From Acanthopleura granulata (taxonomy: Eukaryota > Mollusca > Polyplacophora > Chitonida > Chitonidae), in NCBI GenBank assembly GCA_016165875.1, contig JABBOT010000003.1:26058983-26122982 (forward strand): a DNA stretch of 64,000 nt, read 5' to 3'. Made by a program: the position numbers and the translations under genes. Under the pieces are notes generated by a model. That model was not told where the DNA came from. It searched no databases and worked only from the letters and a program-made list of their open reading frames with translations. This document shows, piece by piece, positions 31,286 through 43,000 of this stretch (the first letter of the stretch is position 1; each line of letters begins with the position of its first letter).

Positions 31286-34200
31286 GTAAGTATTGGCTAT
31301 ACCTCTGTACCCAGGCAAGACGACCTTAGAGGGCCCTTTTTTAAACTAGTGGTAGCGCCAAAAAGAATATACAATGATATAAACTTTTGTAATGTGGGAT
31401 TAATTACCTTTTGTTCAATATTCATGAAGGCATAAACTTAGCGTCACAAATATTTCCGGTGAGATTGTGGTATCAGTACCTTATTATAAAGGAGGTTGCC
31501 TTCGCGTTTAAATTATTTTGGGCTTAACCTTTGTCATCTATCGTTCTTTTTTGCCTCGTCGATGACGTTTTGTGGGCAAAGCAGCTTCGAGTCGTCAATG
31601 CGCGGGAAAATGACGCTTGCCAATCATAGTTCATGTCCAAGGAACCTATTCCATTCAAAAAGAATCGTATATTCTCGTATATTGCTGTAACTGAAATTGA
31701 TCAGCACTAAGATAAGGATTCATTCTTTTCTACTTGTGAACATAATTAAAACTGTACTTGAATATATATACTAGAACAACCATTACTTTTGCAGGATACT
31801 CTGAGTATCCTGCACTACAAGTGCTTGCTTGCATATTCATCGGTACGGACCCTCTTGTTTATGCGTCTTAAAATTTAGTTCTGTTATTAATGTCTGCGTT
31901 GACTAAAGTTAGTGTCTTTTTAATAAAATGTTACTTATCATTTACCACTACACCACAAATAACGTTCTACGTTGAAATTGCTCAAAATTGCTGATCTATA
32001 GAGCCCGCGTTACGAAGAGGGTGTAACACCATGTCAAAATGGAGACCTATCTTTACAATATGTAACTGCCATGACAGTTACGTTTGACATAACTTACACC
32101 TGCTGTGGTGTCTAGTATATAAGGTAAAGGCATGGCGTGACGTGGATGATTGTTAGATTGTGACGTCATCCGTTGTCGTGGTGCTCTGGCGTCATTGTTG
32201 ACACGCCAGCCCGCTCGAAATCATGTCGCCCGAATCTTCCTGTCACGCGTCCCGATATAGACCCTCGTTTTACGTGGAGGGTGATATCTTAACGCGGTGA
32301 TGGTGGACTACCAATCCCACTATCGTCTCTACGCTCTGCGAACATCGGCACCGGAGATAAGACACAGGCTTACGGCACAAAAAGAGCTGAGCCGTGTTAA
32401 AGATTTAAACTTATTCAAGAAAACACGAACAATCCAAAGTGAGTTAAATACAAACAGAAATCAAGTTGGTTTGTCCTGTCTTCATCCAGGCAGTTGTATA
32501 AATGGTTGATTCAACGCTGAGTCCTAATGCTGTGTGGTAGACCTATAGCGGTATATGTATGCTGGCATAAGTGAAATATACTTGAGTACACCGTAAAACA
32601 CCAATCAAATAAATAAATAAATACAAAGGTATAAATGATTAGGTTAATCTATGCAACGACGAGGATTGGAATGACCTCAATCAATTTGTCAAAGATATAA
32701 GGCTCCAAATGTATAAACATCGATTATCTGTGTATATAGACATGACTACTGATTAGGGTGAAGTGACAAGACTGTTGAGTATGATGGTCTAGCCAGTAAC
32801 TGCTGTTCACGACCGCATGATTCTTATTTGAAAAATGACAGGAAAGCACCCAGAAAATTCAACGGTGACAATGTACATGGTCTGGACGATAATCATGAGG
32901 TTTGAATTCGAGATCTAACCATTGGATTTTGTAGTTAGAATATTGAGGGTGAGTTTTCTGAGCTGCTATTTTTATGGTATTTAAATTTGTAGGCCTAGTT
33001 GGTAAGTTATAACAGGCATTAAATGTGATGCGGTATATGTATAATGTGCAGAACTAATAGGCGTTCAGATCAAGGCACGATTCTGAATAACGCATATACC
33101 GTGCTGAACCATTAGATCTGCGCACTAAAGGCCCTGCAATATATTGCGTTAATCCATATCAATAATAGGCCTACACAGTAAATATACGGTGTGGTGTACA
33201 CAGAGTGTGGTGAACCAATAGATACACGCACTAAATTATGTGACATATGTATAACATATTTAGGTCAAAACCTTTTGTGATTTAACGGAACAACTTTACT
33301 TTTCGCACTGATCTGAATATTGTGTTTGTGGCAATAAAATAGTGAGCAACCAACTTTATCTCTATCCACAGTTCACGATTGCCGACCGGAAGTGATCAAA
33401 GATCACGTGGACAGACGGGATTGGGAGACACAACTTCTGTGCCACGGGCTCCGGAAGACGTGCGCTGACCTGGGCAATCTTCGTAGACACAGGAAAACAG
33501 AGGATAACGTGAAAAGGTATGAGTGTGCAAACATTATGGACCTCTGTGTGAAAAAAATTCATATCCATTCATCATGAATAAGATGACAAAGCATACTAGG
33601 TGTCACCTGATCCAGTAACATTTCAGTTGTTCGGAAGTCTTTAATATTCTGCAAGAAACTTTTCTAACGGACTTCTTTGGCTTTATGCAAAGATGTGCAG
33701 AACATGATCTAGTCATCACACTGACAGACATATTCACGTCCACATATGATAATCATGTATATATGCTTGCCGAAAATCGCAGGTTTCTCTAGCGAAGGCC
33801 TATTCGCACTCAGTGATGATTAGTTTAACGACAGTGTTGAACCAAAATATATATATATTTTTAAAGTATATGCTCTGCATATTTTCACAGGAAAGACAAG
33901 CTGTTGTTTCAGATAGGTCTTCGTGGAAGTGGTGAAGGAGACTTCTGCTACCCCCGGGCTTTGGTGGTTACGGATACAGGGGATTTGATCGTAGCAGACA
34001 CAGTTAACAATCGTATACAGGTTCTAAATCCTTATGGCGTCTTCAAGTTCGAATTCGGGACGAAGGGCGAGGCTGAAGGGGAATTCAATCAACCTACAGG
34101 TGTAGCCGTGCTTCCAAATGGCCGTTTTGTCGTGGTGGACAGTAAGAACAAACGCATACAAGTGTTTCATCGAAACGGACGCTTCGACCAAGCATTTCCA

Positions 34201-34836
34201 ACCAATGGCGTGCCTTATTCAGTGTCATGTGACAGATCCTACAACATTGTTGTGGGTATGACGGCTAAAAATGTTGAAATATACTCCCGTTACGGTAAAT
34301 TTGTGAGAAAATTTCGTACGAGTGGAGCGACACGGGGTAAAGGCGTCGTCCCGATTTATGTCCGCTGTAATAGACGTGAAGAAGTAGTCCTTCTCGACCC
34401 GGAGGAAAAATTGGTGAAATTTTACACACAGAAAGGCAAATTCCTGCGCCAATTCCAGCCCCAGCTGGGCGTTGATGGTTTAGCGATGACGACTAATTGT
34501 ATAAGTCTCGATTCGAAAGACCGCATTATCCTTGGTGATTCGCTCAATCACACTGTGAGTGTGTACGACGAAACTGGCGATTTTCTCGGCCAAATCCTAG
34601 GACCCTCTGACAATGTGGGCCCCGTCCAATCCTGTGACATGGGACCTGAGGGTCATCTGGTAATAACAGAGTTCAGTGTCACTGGAGAACACTGCGTCAA
34701 AATATTCCGCTTCGTAGAATGTATTTGTCACCTGGACAGACCGGGGTCAAGCAAGAGGAGAACGCCCACGAGTTCTGTCGTAAAGGAACGCCCAGTGTCT
34801 CGACATAGCTCGAACAGTTCTTCCAAAAGCGCATAA
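31150..34836 (+). CDS. NHL-repeat beta-propeller protein (3 coding exons)
   Basis: Proposed join: 31150-31285, 33372-33516, 33891-34836, giving 408 residues and a stop at 34834-34836. Splice sites are CCAC/GTAAGT, TCCACAG/TT, AAAAG/GTATGA and TTTTCACAG/G, and the phases agree (1 then 2). The last exon carries NHL repeats such as GDLIVADTVNNRIQV and GRFVVVDSKNKRIQVF, with further blades running to about residue 375. A Ser/Arg/Lys-rich tail (SSKRRTP, SRHSSNSSSKSA) follows. Brat and TRIM2/3/71 proteins use this fold to bind RNA or protein, but here no RING, B-box or coiled coil is visible. The ~94-residue N-terminal part is unfamiliar. An alternative first exon is at 32300-32438. Confidence 0.8.
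32116..32123 (+). promoter_or_regulatory. Candidate TATA box for the second first-exon
   Basis: TATATAAG lies 177 bp before the alternative ATG at 32300, in a CpG-containing region. A start site about 30 bp downstream would give a 5' UTR of roughly 150 bases. Confidence 0.3.
32161..32168. promoter_or_regulatory. Perfect CRE palindrome
   Basis: TGACGTCA, the full CREB/ATF site, lies 45 bp after the TATA-like box and 132 bp before the alternative ATG. Its use is not shown by the sequence. Confidence 0.35.
32300..32438 (+). CDS. NHL gene, alternative first coding exon, form 2
   Basis: ATG at 32300 opens MVDYQSHYRLYALRTSAPEI. Compared with form 1, the block MVDYxSxYRLYxL is shared, and ELxR...LFK returns at the same spacing. 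The exon runs 46 codons plus one base to the donor GTGAGT, so it leaves in the same phase as form 1 and can join the exon at 33372. It is an exon duplication inside intron 1 and most simply a promoter-specific N-terminus. No transcript evidence is available here. Confidence 0.6.
32550..32622 (+). mobile_element. SINE fragment, family 1 (3' tail)
   Basis: ATGCTGGCATAAGTGAAATA, CTTGAGTACACCGTAAAACA, CCAATCAAAT and AAATA units. It lies just downstream of the alternative exon. Confidence 0.85.
33372..33516 (+). CDS. NHL gene, coding exon 2
   Basis: The acceptor CTCTATCCACAG and donor GTATGA flank the exon. It encodes about 48 charged residues (HDCRPEVIKDHVDRRDWETQ ... LRRHRKTEDNVK). His and Cys occur, but not in an evident zinc-binding spacing. 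It links the variable first exons to the propeller. Confidence 0.7.
33891..34836 (+). CDS. NHL gene, coding exon 3: beta-propeller and tail
   Basis: The exon follows GCATATTTTCACAG and is open for 314 codons. Blades start with IGLRGSGEGDF and FGTKGEAEGEF, then diverge (IVVGMTAKNVEIYSRYGKFV, ISLDSKDRIILGDSLNHTVS, HLVITEF..CVKIFRF). This is close to the six blades of a closed NHL propeller. Its CpG content is high, like the surrounding DNA. No AATAAA was noticed shortly after the stop. Confidence 0.88.
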
Positions 34837-37173
34837 CCATAACTTAACTATAGGTAAAGCAGATACTAGGCTACAAACCACTTTATGAACATTGGAATAC
34901 ACTTTTTTTAGGCCGTAGAAAGTAGACTATTAACTTCACATACCCCCCTAACTAATGCAACAATTAACTTCGCCAGTTACTGCCTCCTTTTCGCTGTCTT
35001 CTTTGCGTTCAATAGGCAGAGGTGATAGTAGCTGGCGTCCAGAGTTGTAGATACAATTTCCTCCCTGTGGATTCGCTTTCAGTTTAAAAGGTGTACTTCC
35101 TCGTGATTTGTTCTGCTACTTTTCGCCATTGTCCCATCGGGTTTCTTGTTGAGACAGAGGATTTAATGTTGTTACCCTGAGCTATGAAGGGAAGTCTTGG
35201 TAGAGATTTGGAAATGGGTTTCTCCGGATTGCCGTGTGACCGCCGCCGGCCTTAATTGGATAAAGAAAAGAAGAAAACGGAATGAAATATAGTATACATA
35301 CGTTTCGCGATCAGTTCATTCTTGACAAGAGGTGCTATCTTCAGTAACATTTTTTAGTTTTTCAAAATACAAAGTGACAAAACAATATTAGTTTAACTGG
35401 AATCTTTTAATGGTTTGGGCGTTTCACCTTGTTTTTTTTTCATTCGATATTTAGAGAGATTAATTATAACATGATTACTGTTAGTTGATCGGTAGGTTGG
35501 TGGTTTGATCAGAGAATTATTTATATAACTGGGGTTTTACGCCATACTCAAGAAGATTTTTCGTATATCACGGTGGACAATCTTACGGGAAGAAGATCCA
35601 GATCATGGTTAAAACAGTCAACCAGTAACGCAATGCCCAAAGTCAAATTCCTAGACAAGTTTCATTAATAAAAGTATAGCATCACAATCTTTTAAAATTA
35701 TTACAGTCGAGGGGTAATCTATACCCTCATAAAGCTGTTGCCAACCCTGAGGCATCTGGGCTGCGAACAAACAATCTGACTTCTCAAGACGTTGAGTTCG
35801 AAATGGTTGATGGGATCTTTAGCAAAAAACACCTCGATATGTATTGAACCAGCGATGGTCTTTAGAGAACATTCTCCAAAATAGGAAAAACATTGCTGAT
35901 AAAGGAAAAGGAAACCTGGAAGTTCTTGGCGGCTGGAGTCATATGTATTCAGAAAGCACATGAAGGCTGATGTTGATTTAATGCAAAAGATAAAGTTACT
36001 CTGAAAGTTGCTTAGTCCAATTCTAGGTATACCATATAGTAATGAAACTGGGCGTTACATTATGATGTCGAATCAGCTGGCCCACAAGACGAGAAGTGCA
36101 AAAGCTTTGTCAAAATTTCAAAACTGGAAAATGTCGAAAACAGATAAAGCGATTTTAACACCTAATTTGCACGGGACTCTAATTACTACAATGTCTCACC
36201 TGAACTTTCAAATGTTATTGGGTAGGGATTTACAACGTCTTCCAGCGGCTGCAAAATAGTCCCGGGTTTGGGATCTTTGGCGTCTTGTGTATCCTCTTTT
36301 GGTTTGGCTGTAAAAAATTGCAAATTGATGCCAAACATATCATGAAGATAATATGCCGCACGGAAACGTGGAATCAGCTACTTAATTAAGCTGTACAGAA
36401 TATAGACATGAAAGGCCTTGATCGTCTTGGGCAATGCTATATTTCTCGTTAAATGGTCAGACTGACCGCTTGGACGGTGTTTAACGACGGCCAATGCTAT
36501 GCCAAACAAATCCCCGAGGTACCAACAACATCGGTTCTACCGAGAATTAATATTGGATACAAAATGCTCACCTTGCGTGCCAGGATTTCTAGGGCTGCGG
36601 CAGTGGGAATTCCAGCCGGCACAGAGCGTTACCAGCGTGTGTTCAGTGCAAGTTATTCTCTTCTGAGACTATAGTAGCGTGCTACCCTACCTCAAAACTT
36701 ACCAGATTCCACCATTATAGCAGTCATGTGATAAGGAATTGGTCGCCAGTAATCAGCGAGACCGATGAAATATTTAGCAAATGGAGCAACGCAATGCTCC
36801 ACAACTATATGGAAAATCTAGGATTTCAGTTAGAACGTCTGTGTGAGGCACTCTCATTATACACGTTTCTCTAACAAATGAAGAAAATACGGTAATACGA
36901 TGAAGTGTTGAAGAGGTTTTAAAATGTACTGTTTGTCAGGTTTTGTTCGAAAGAAAAGCTCCATTGCCTAAATTGACATTAAACCATGGAGAATTTGTTA
37001 CATTTAACAAGGGTCTTGTTCTTATTGTTTAGTAACAGTTACGTTCGTTTGTGATAATTTGTTTTGATTAATTTTAATTTAAGTAATACTCTCTATTACA
37101 AGAGAATCTCTCACGCCCAGAAGGGTATGAGGATATTACAAAAAACCTTGACGATGTACTACAGGCGATTTAC
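34837..37173. other. Gap between the NHL gene and the coiled-coil exon, no gene recognised
   Basis: The stretch should hold the 3' UTR of the NHL gene (+) and any further exons of the - strand coiled-coil gene. I found no convincing exon. Frames at 36008-36259 and 36453-36674 (+) are open but have no splice or family support. A SINE piece is at 35518-35600. Confidence 0.4.
35518..35600 (-). mobile_element. SINE fragment, family 1 (3' end)
   Basis: Reverse-complement tail: TATTTATATAACTGGGGTTT, TACGCCATACTCAAGAAGAT and CACGGTGGACAATC. It is diverged. Confidence 0.65.
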
Positions 37174-37396
37174 CTTTCGGTGCCATGAAGGCTGAAGTGA
37201 CTTGCTGTCGCAGCCGCAGTTTCCTCAGTTTGTCCTGCAACGCCCGTTGTTTCATGTCCATCTGCTGATTCGAATACTTCAATTCAGCTTCCAGCTCCAC
37301 TTTTTGTCTCTGGAGCTGGTTATTATTGGCCTGGAACCTCGTTCTGAGAGAGAGATTCACCTGCCTATTGTTCAGACTTACTGTCTTATCGGCCAT
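37174..37396 (-). CDS. First coding exon of a small coiled-coil protein (rest not found)
   Basis: ATG (complement of 37394-37396) opens MADKTVSLNNRQVNL. The exon is 74 codons plus one base and ends GCACCGAAAG before a donor GTAAAT. It is rich in Gln, Lys, Arg and Leu with heptad-like spacing (KQRALQDKLRKLRLRQQ), so a coiled coil is likely. Without splicing the frame stops at 37136. Its length (223 bases) and exit phase equal those of the first exon at 48463-48241, which suggests a tandem paralogue. Both recall the N-terminal helix of vertebrate CCDC190, from memory only. Downstream exons may be lost, so this could be a gene fragment. Confidence 0.5.
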
Positions 37397-39781
37397 GACA
37401 CAGGAAGACGCTTACTGATAAGGTGGCTGTGTGACTGACCAATGCTGTAATCTCTGCCATCTTAGACGTCATGCCATTTTAAAACCCATGAGCCCTTGAC
37501 GTCCACGTTTTAAGCGCGTTGCAAGAGCTCTGTTTGCGTTCACAGACCACAGTGCACAGCACACGGCACCAGAACTGAACTATACACGTTAACAACGCTG
37601 TTTGTAGTTGATCCACTGAACAGCTTAGCATGATAAATAAGCAAAGTAACTCCGAATAAATTCATTTTGATGTTTACTAATATTTCGACGTTAACTAAGT
37701 CATCCTTTGATTGTATAGTTGCACCCGCCTGTCCGTACATGTACTTTTTCAGGTGTTCCTAATGAAGTTACTGATTCTTTAAGAATAAGACACCTTTCTG
37801 CTCACAACATCTTGTTGGCATCCAGAGGTTATACCAAGAGACTGCAGATCAGATCCTCATAGGCACATGCATTACTACATCTTAGCGCCCTCCGAATGAC
37901 GGCCTCAGACTTATTACTGACTGTGGTTACTTATCCGTTCAAGATACTGTCCAGAATATGCTTTGTGGTGCCGCTTTGTAGTCGATTAGCCTATTGGTAT
38001 TGCTGGGAATGAGGCAGGTGCAACAACATGTATCGACAGCCAATCTGTTAGTCTGCAGTCCTGTGAAATGCAATGTTATTTAGAAACTCGCTACAATGTA
38101 ACTGTAATGAAACACAATCAGCATACAGCGCTCTGTTCTAGAATTATGGTAGTTTACACTTCAAAGAGATAATAAAACTGTTCTATACTTGCTATTTTCT
38201 GGAATTTCCGACGAAATGGTTTGGAATATTAAATCTGTACATCTCTCCTTGGTACAGCTTTCCTGTGAGAAGTATAATTTCTGTTGGAAGGGTATCTTGA
38301 ATCTTAAGGTGGTCATTGATGACATCTGTTTCTGTAACATGAAATCCGTAAGGACAGATGCTTGTGTTGTCACAGGCCCTCGTCCGCCCCCTCTCTCTTC
38401 GCTAAGTCACAATAGGCAACACTGACATAACAACGCCATCAATACCTGCACGCCTCTTATTTCTCTGCAACAAGGAATCCACAGTCGCCTGCCTTCGGGT
38501 ACAGAAGGCGGAAGCATCCGGTGTGTTCTCCAACCTGTGACAGGTGTTCGCGATTTCTGTCCATAGGTAGAGATAAGGATTAAACCGCGTTCACGATACG
38601 GTGATTAAACAGCTAATGTAACGTCAACCTTCTGGAATGATCTCTTATTTTAAAATCGGTCAGACAAACGATTGCTCGTCGACTGGTGTTCGTGAACGAG
38701 TAATACCGTATTGCTCGGTTAGATAGAAGTCATTTCCTACCACATGTAGTAACTTCACGAAGTCACGCTACCGACAACGGCCATATGGCACTGGACGGCT
38801 TAGGAACAATCCCGGTATTGATCGAAGCTCCATTGTACACACAGCCTGGTTGTGCGGATACATATCAGTTATACAACACGAGTGATGTAACGTAAACACA
38901 TGCATCAAAGGCGCGGAAGGAAAGGATGTATTAGAAAGATGTGGTATCGATGTAACGCCAAGAATCATTTGCATGGGTGATTTTGTATTTTCTTTCTGAC
39001 CATAAATTATCATTTTAGACTCATTTTATATCTTTCAATCATAATGTAATGATAAAAGTATAGAATTTGCTCGAATGTTTCATTGCCTTTAATTAGTAAT
39101 TTGTCTACATGTTTAATCATGATAAGTCATACTGGTTGTTCGAAGGGAATTTTGTTCAACAAACCTCTGATTTACATATACATGAGATACGTCTGAAAGA
39201 GCGAAACGAGTTAAAAGTGAATGGACCCAGGCAAGTATAAACTATGTAGATTACGAGTTTTTAAATCTATTTTCCCAGATCCCGGAGGACAGATAAAATC
39301 GATTAACATGTAACTGGTAAGCTGGGATTCTAAACCAGCATGGAATGTACTGATGAACAAGACAGTGTACATATGTATCCGCGAGTGAGTCCACGACGGT
39401 GCTTCATTAACCCCATGTACTTGAGCTGTAATAAAGTGATTCTCATTCTTAAATAATTCGGTTTAAAGAAAGGTTTAGTCTGCAAAGATTCAAGCATTTT
39501 GGAAATAAATATCTAAATGCAAAATTAAGAAATAATTAATCGTATATTGCTTCTAAAAGACTTACAAATTCTAGCTTTTTTGGATGGCATTCACACATTT
39601 TAAAATGGTTTTTAGAAATAAGATAAATACATCACATAAAGAACACATATCACAGTCAAATCATACATAAATTATATCAGATATAAATGTAGCAGTCAAA
39701 ATGCCAATCTCTGCATATACAACGCAATGATATACAGAATGTCAGTCTACGATAGAGTTGTAACAGAAATATTATTTCTTG
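37397..39781. other. Intergenic, no gene recognised
   Basis: CpG-normal sequence between two - strand transcription units. Open frames at 38161-38425 and 38768-39013 lack splice sites and family resemblance. No repeats were recognised. Confidence 0.4.
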
Positions 39782-40098
39782 TTATTTTTTACTGACGTCT
39801 GTCAGCGACTTCTTGATTAGAGCGTCTCTGCTTTGCTGCTCACTTGTCTTCCGAGGTCTTCGAACTGAAGTAATTGCTTCCGGTTCTCCTGCCCAATACA
39901 GATCCTCCACAGAAGACAAACTCGACACGGAGCTGCCTTGCTCGCAGGAAGTTAACTCACGTGACAGGAAACGAGAGGCAACGGCATGCACAGACGTATC
40001 TTTCAGAGCTTGTAAACTTCCAGTTTTTGTGTCCATTTGAAGATCTTCAAATTCATGCGACACCCTTCTACCTCGCGCCCTAGCAACCAAAAGTCGCG
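39782..40098 (-). CDS. Coiled-coil gene, terminal exon
   Basis: The acceptor TTTATTTTCCAG is strong. The exon continues with RLLVARARGRRVSHEFEDLQ and ends SLTDVSKK before TAA. It has 104 codons before the stop. The tail after it (below 39782) is AT-rich and shows no clear AATAAA on this strand. Confidence 0.7.
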
Positions 40099-43000
40099 CT
40101 GGAAAATAAACAAAGAGTCAAAGAACACTAATGAAGGGAATGAAAAAGACAACAAAATAGTTAAAAAAAAGACAAAACAAACTAGAACCTATTTGGTTTA
40201 AAAAGGGGTCTGGATATTGCATAGTGCAACTGCAGGATCATAAAGAATACGATGGTCTTAAAACGGAAGGCTTAAAACTCTCTTTCATGTGGTTATATCT
40301 TGGAATTGGATGCTTAAGTGAATTGTACATATGGGAATGTTTGCACTGAGGGGTTTCAATAAACTATTGCTTCTGGGAACAAGCGTTGTAGAGCATCACA
40401 TTGTTAAAGCTAGACCCGCTTCTTTGGGCTGACAGAATACCTGGGTCAAATCTATACCAGAACAAGAAAAGACATGGAAATGGATGAACAGCTCGAAAAT
40501 TCGTCGGTATCATGTAGGTATCTGACAACTTAAAAGAATTCAGCATTAGCAAATTATATGAATTTATTTTCACAAACCCGCCTCTTAGAATAATAAACCG
40601 TTACAAAAGCATGTGGCTTAAACGGGAGAGATTGTCGATTGGTAGCTGTCAGAAAGAGTCAGCCTTTCGAGACACAGAGATGACCATTTGATTTCGGACC
40701 ATCTTGAGGGCTAGGCCATAGGAACAAGAAGAATAAGGGCTGGAGCATCTGAGTATTTTACTGCCCCTCCTCCCAAATAATAGTAAGACATACTAAGATA
40801 ATAATAGGAAATTTCAGGTGTTTTTAATGACAAAATCTTCATTTTATAGGAAGACTTTATATTGAATTTACTATTGAGAGATAAATATTCATATTTCACA
40901 ATGACCCAGGAGACTCTCATCAATGTGAATGCTGTGAGTTCACGTCCAGCTCTGGTCAACACAGGCCTACTTCCTCTCCAGTCAGAAGTAATACAGTTTT
41001 CCCGCAACCTCCGGATGACGGTCGGTTTTTTCTGGACTATGTTTGGTTTCCTTCCACAATTATTTAATGCTGAATAGGCTGTATAATACCATTCAAATAA
41101 TAAATATTCTTTTTCTAAAGATATGCTGTTATTAATTTGTCATTTTACCTAAAAAGAAAAAAAAACTTTTTTATTTTAACCTTCTCAGTTCTACATCAAC
41201 TTTTTGTCCTGGTCATATCCTGCTTTCACTATAAAATAAAATAAAAAAACAAAAAAAAAAACAGCTGTAGACTTTACTTTGCTTCAACCACAAATACTCG
41301 AAGTTCTCCTCCTTAAACGTCATTCAAACAGTAATTTTGGACAAATTTCTTATCTTCCTTTTTTTCCCAGCCAAATAAACTCTACTTCGAAGTGTTCTTC
41401 TCAATGAAAATCCTTACCTCTCTGAGCTGAAAATCCTACCTCTCTGTGCTTTGTCAACCTTATATGTTGTAAATGCTGCATTACTAACTTACCAGCAGTG
41501 GAAACGTGAGGACTACAAGCAGCACCATCAGTGATGTCACTTCCACATACCCTAACTTTGTTTTAACTTTTGCCTTTTTTAACTGAGCAATTTTTACACT
41601 GCATGCTACCAAGGCTAATGAACAGGAGGAAACACACAACCCGAGTGCGATATATAATGACTCATTGTGTAGACAGAACCAAAGTAACATGCCTATGGGT
41701 GGTGTTGTTGAGTAATGGAAATTGGTCCCTCTATAATGCTAAAACGACAATCGGATCAATCGGCGGAATAGCGTTAATAATTTGTTTGGAAAGGTTAGCT
41801 CCACGAGTTAAATTTCTCACGTGTTAATAAAAAAAAAGGAAGGATATGCTTCTCCAAGAATTAGAATTTTCAAGGAGTTCCCTGGAGTTTTTATTTTTTT
41901 GCCAAAAAAGTCCTCTGAGTTCGAGAAAAGAAAAGTTTGAGTGTGCCCGACTTTCGCGAGTAGGTCATGTTGCCCGCAATAAACAATCTCTTTTATGTTT
42001 GCCTCACCGAATCACTGGAAATTCCGACATATTGCATCACGCAGCAAACGAGTGCCCGCAAACAATACACTAATGTGATTGTCAAAAAATGCTCTGAGCC
42101 GTATTTCATGACTTGCTTACGTTGTACTATACAATGACAATGCTGTAATGAGGCTTACTGGCCCAAACAGAAGGAAAACCCCTCAGGGATGCTGAAGCAG
42201 ATCGCGGCAGTACACACTAAAAGTGGAACTACTTTGGTAAATCGATGAAAATTTTGACCACCTCAGAATGCCATAACAGGACTCTGCCCGCTTCGCTTCC
42301 AGACGCCAAAAACATATACAAAAGTTCCATTATTCTGCTCACTGCTCTCTGTTACATGTCGTCTGTACTTTTCAGTGGTGAAGCTATCTATGACGGCAAG
42401 GAAGAGAAAGCAAAATATTACAGGAAAGGTTATAAAAATTAAGTTTTATAATCAGTTGTTGCAAACAAGTTGGCAGTTTTCACTGGTTGACGGCATGGAC
42501 TGTGAAGTAGACACAGCTCTTAATACCCACTTCAGCAACATTATCGGTTGGCTCAAACAAGAATAAAATGCTGTTTCATTTTACACTCGTCACAGCGTTT
42601 AATGTGTTTCAACAAGCAAACAGAGGGTGTGAGGTTTATTATGACAAAGGGCATGTCTGTGTTTACAGTCAATAGGTCGATCAGCTGACCAAGTCTCCTG
42701 TTTTCAGCATGCTAAGTCATGTTCTGTAATTCCAGTTCGTGTTGATATTTCTGGAAAATACAACTGTGTAGATGTGAATACATATGGTTAGGCTGTCCAC
42801 GATGTGTCATAATAATCATTCAAGCAACACCAGCACCATGTAAGAGTTTTGCTGACATGCTCACAAATCTGGTTGGGGCGCATTTCGAATTTTATGTTGA
42901 AACTTACCAGTCGGTTTACATGTATTTGACAGATTAAATCATGTCGATCACAAATTATATCTTTCTACTCAGCAAGTAGAATAGAACGTTACGTTTAAAT

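Noticed and set aside
36453..36674. 73-codon + strand frame
   Set aside because: Reads like protein in places but has no splice sites, no start context and no recognised relatives.
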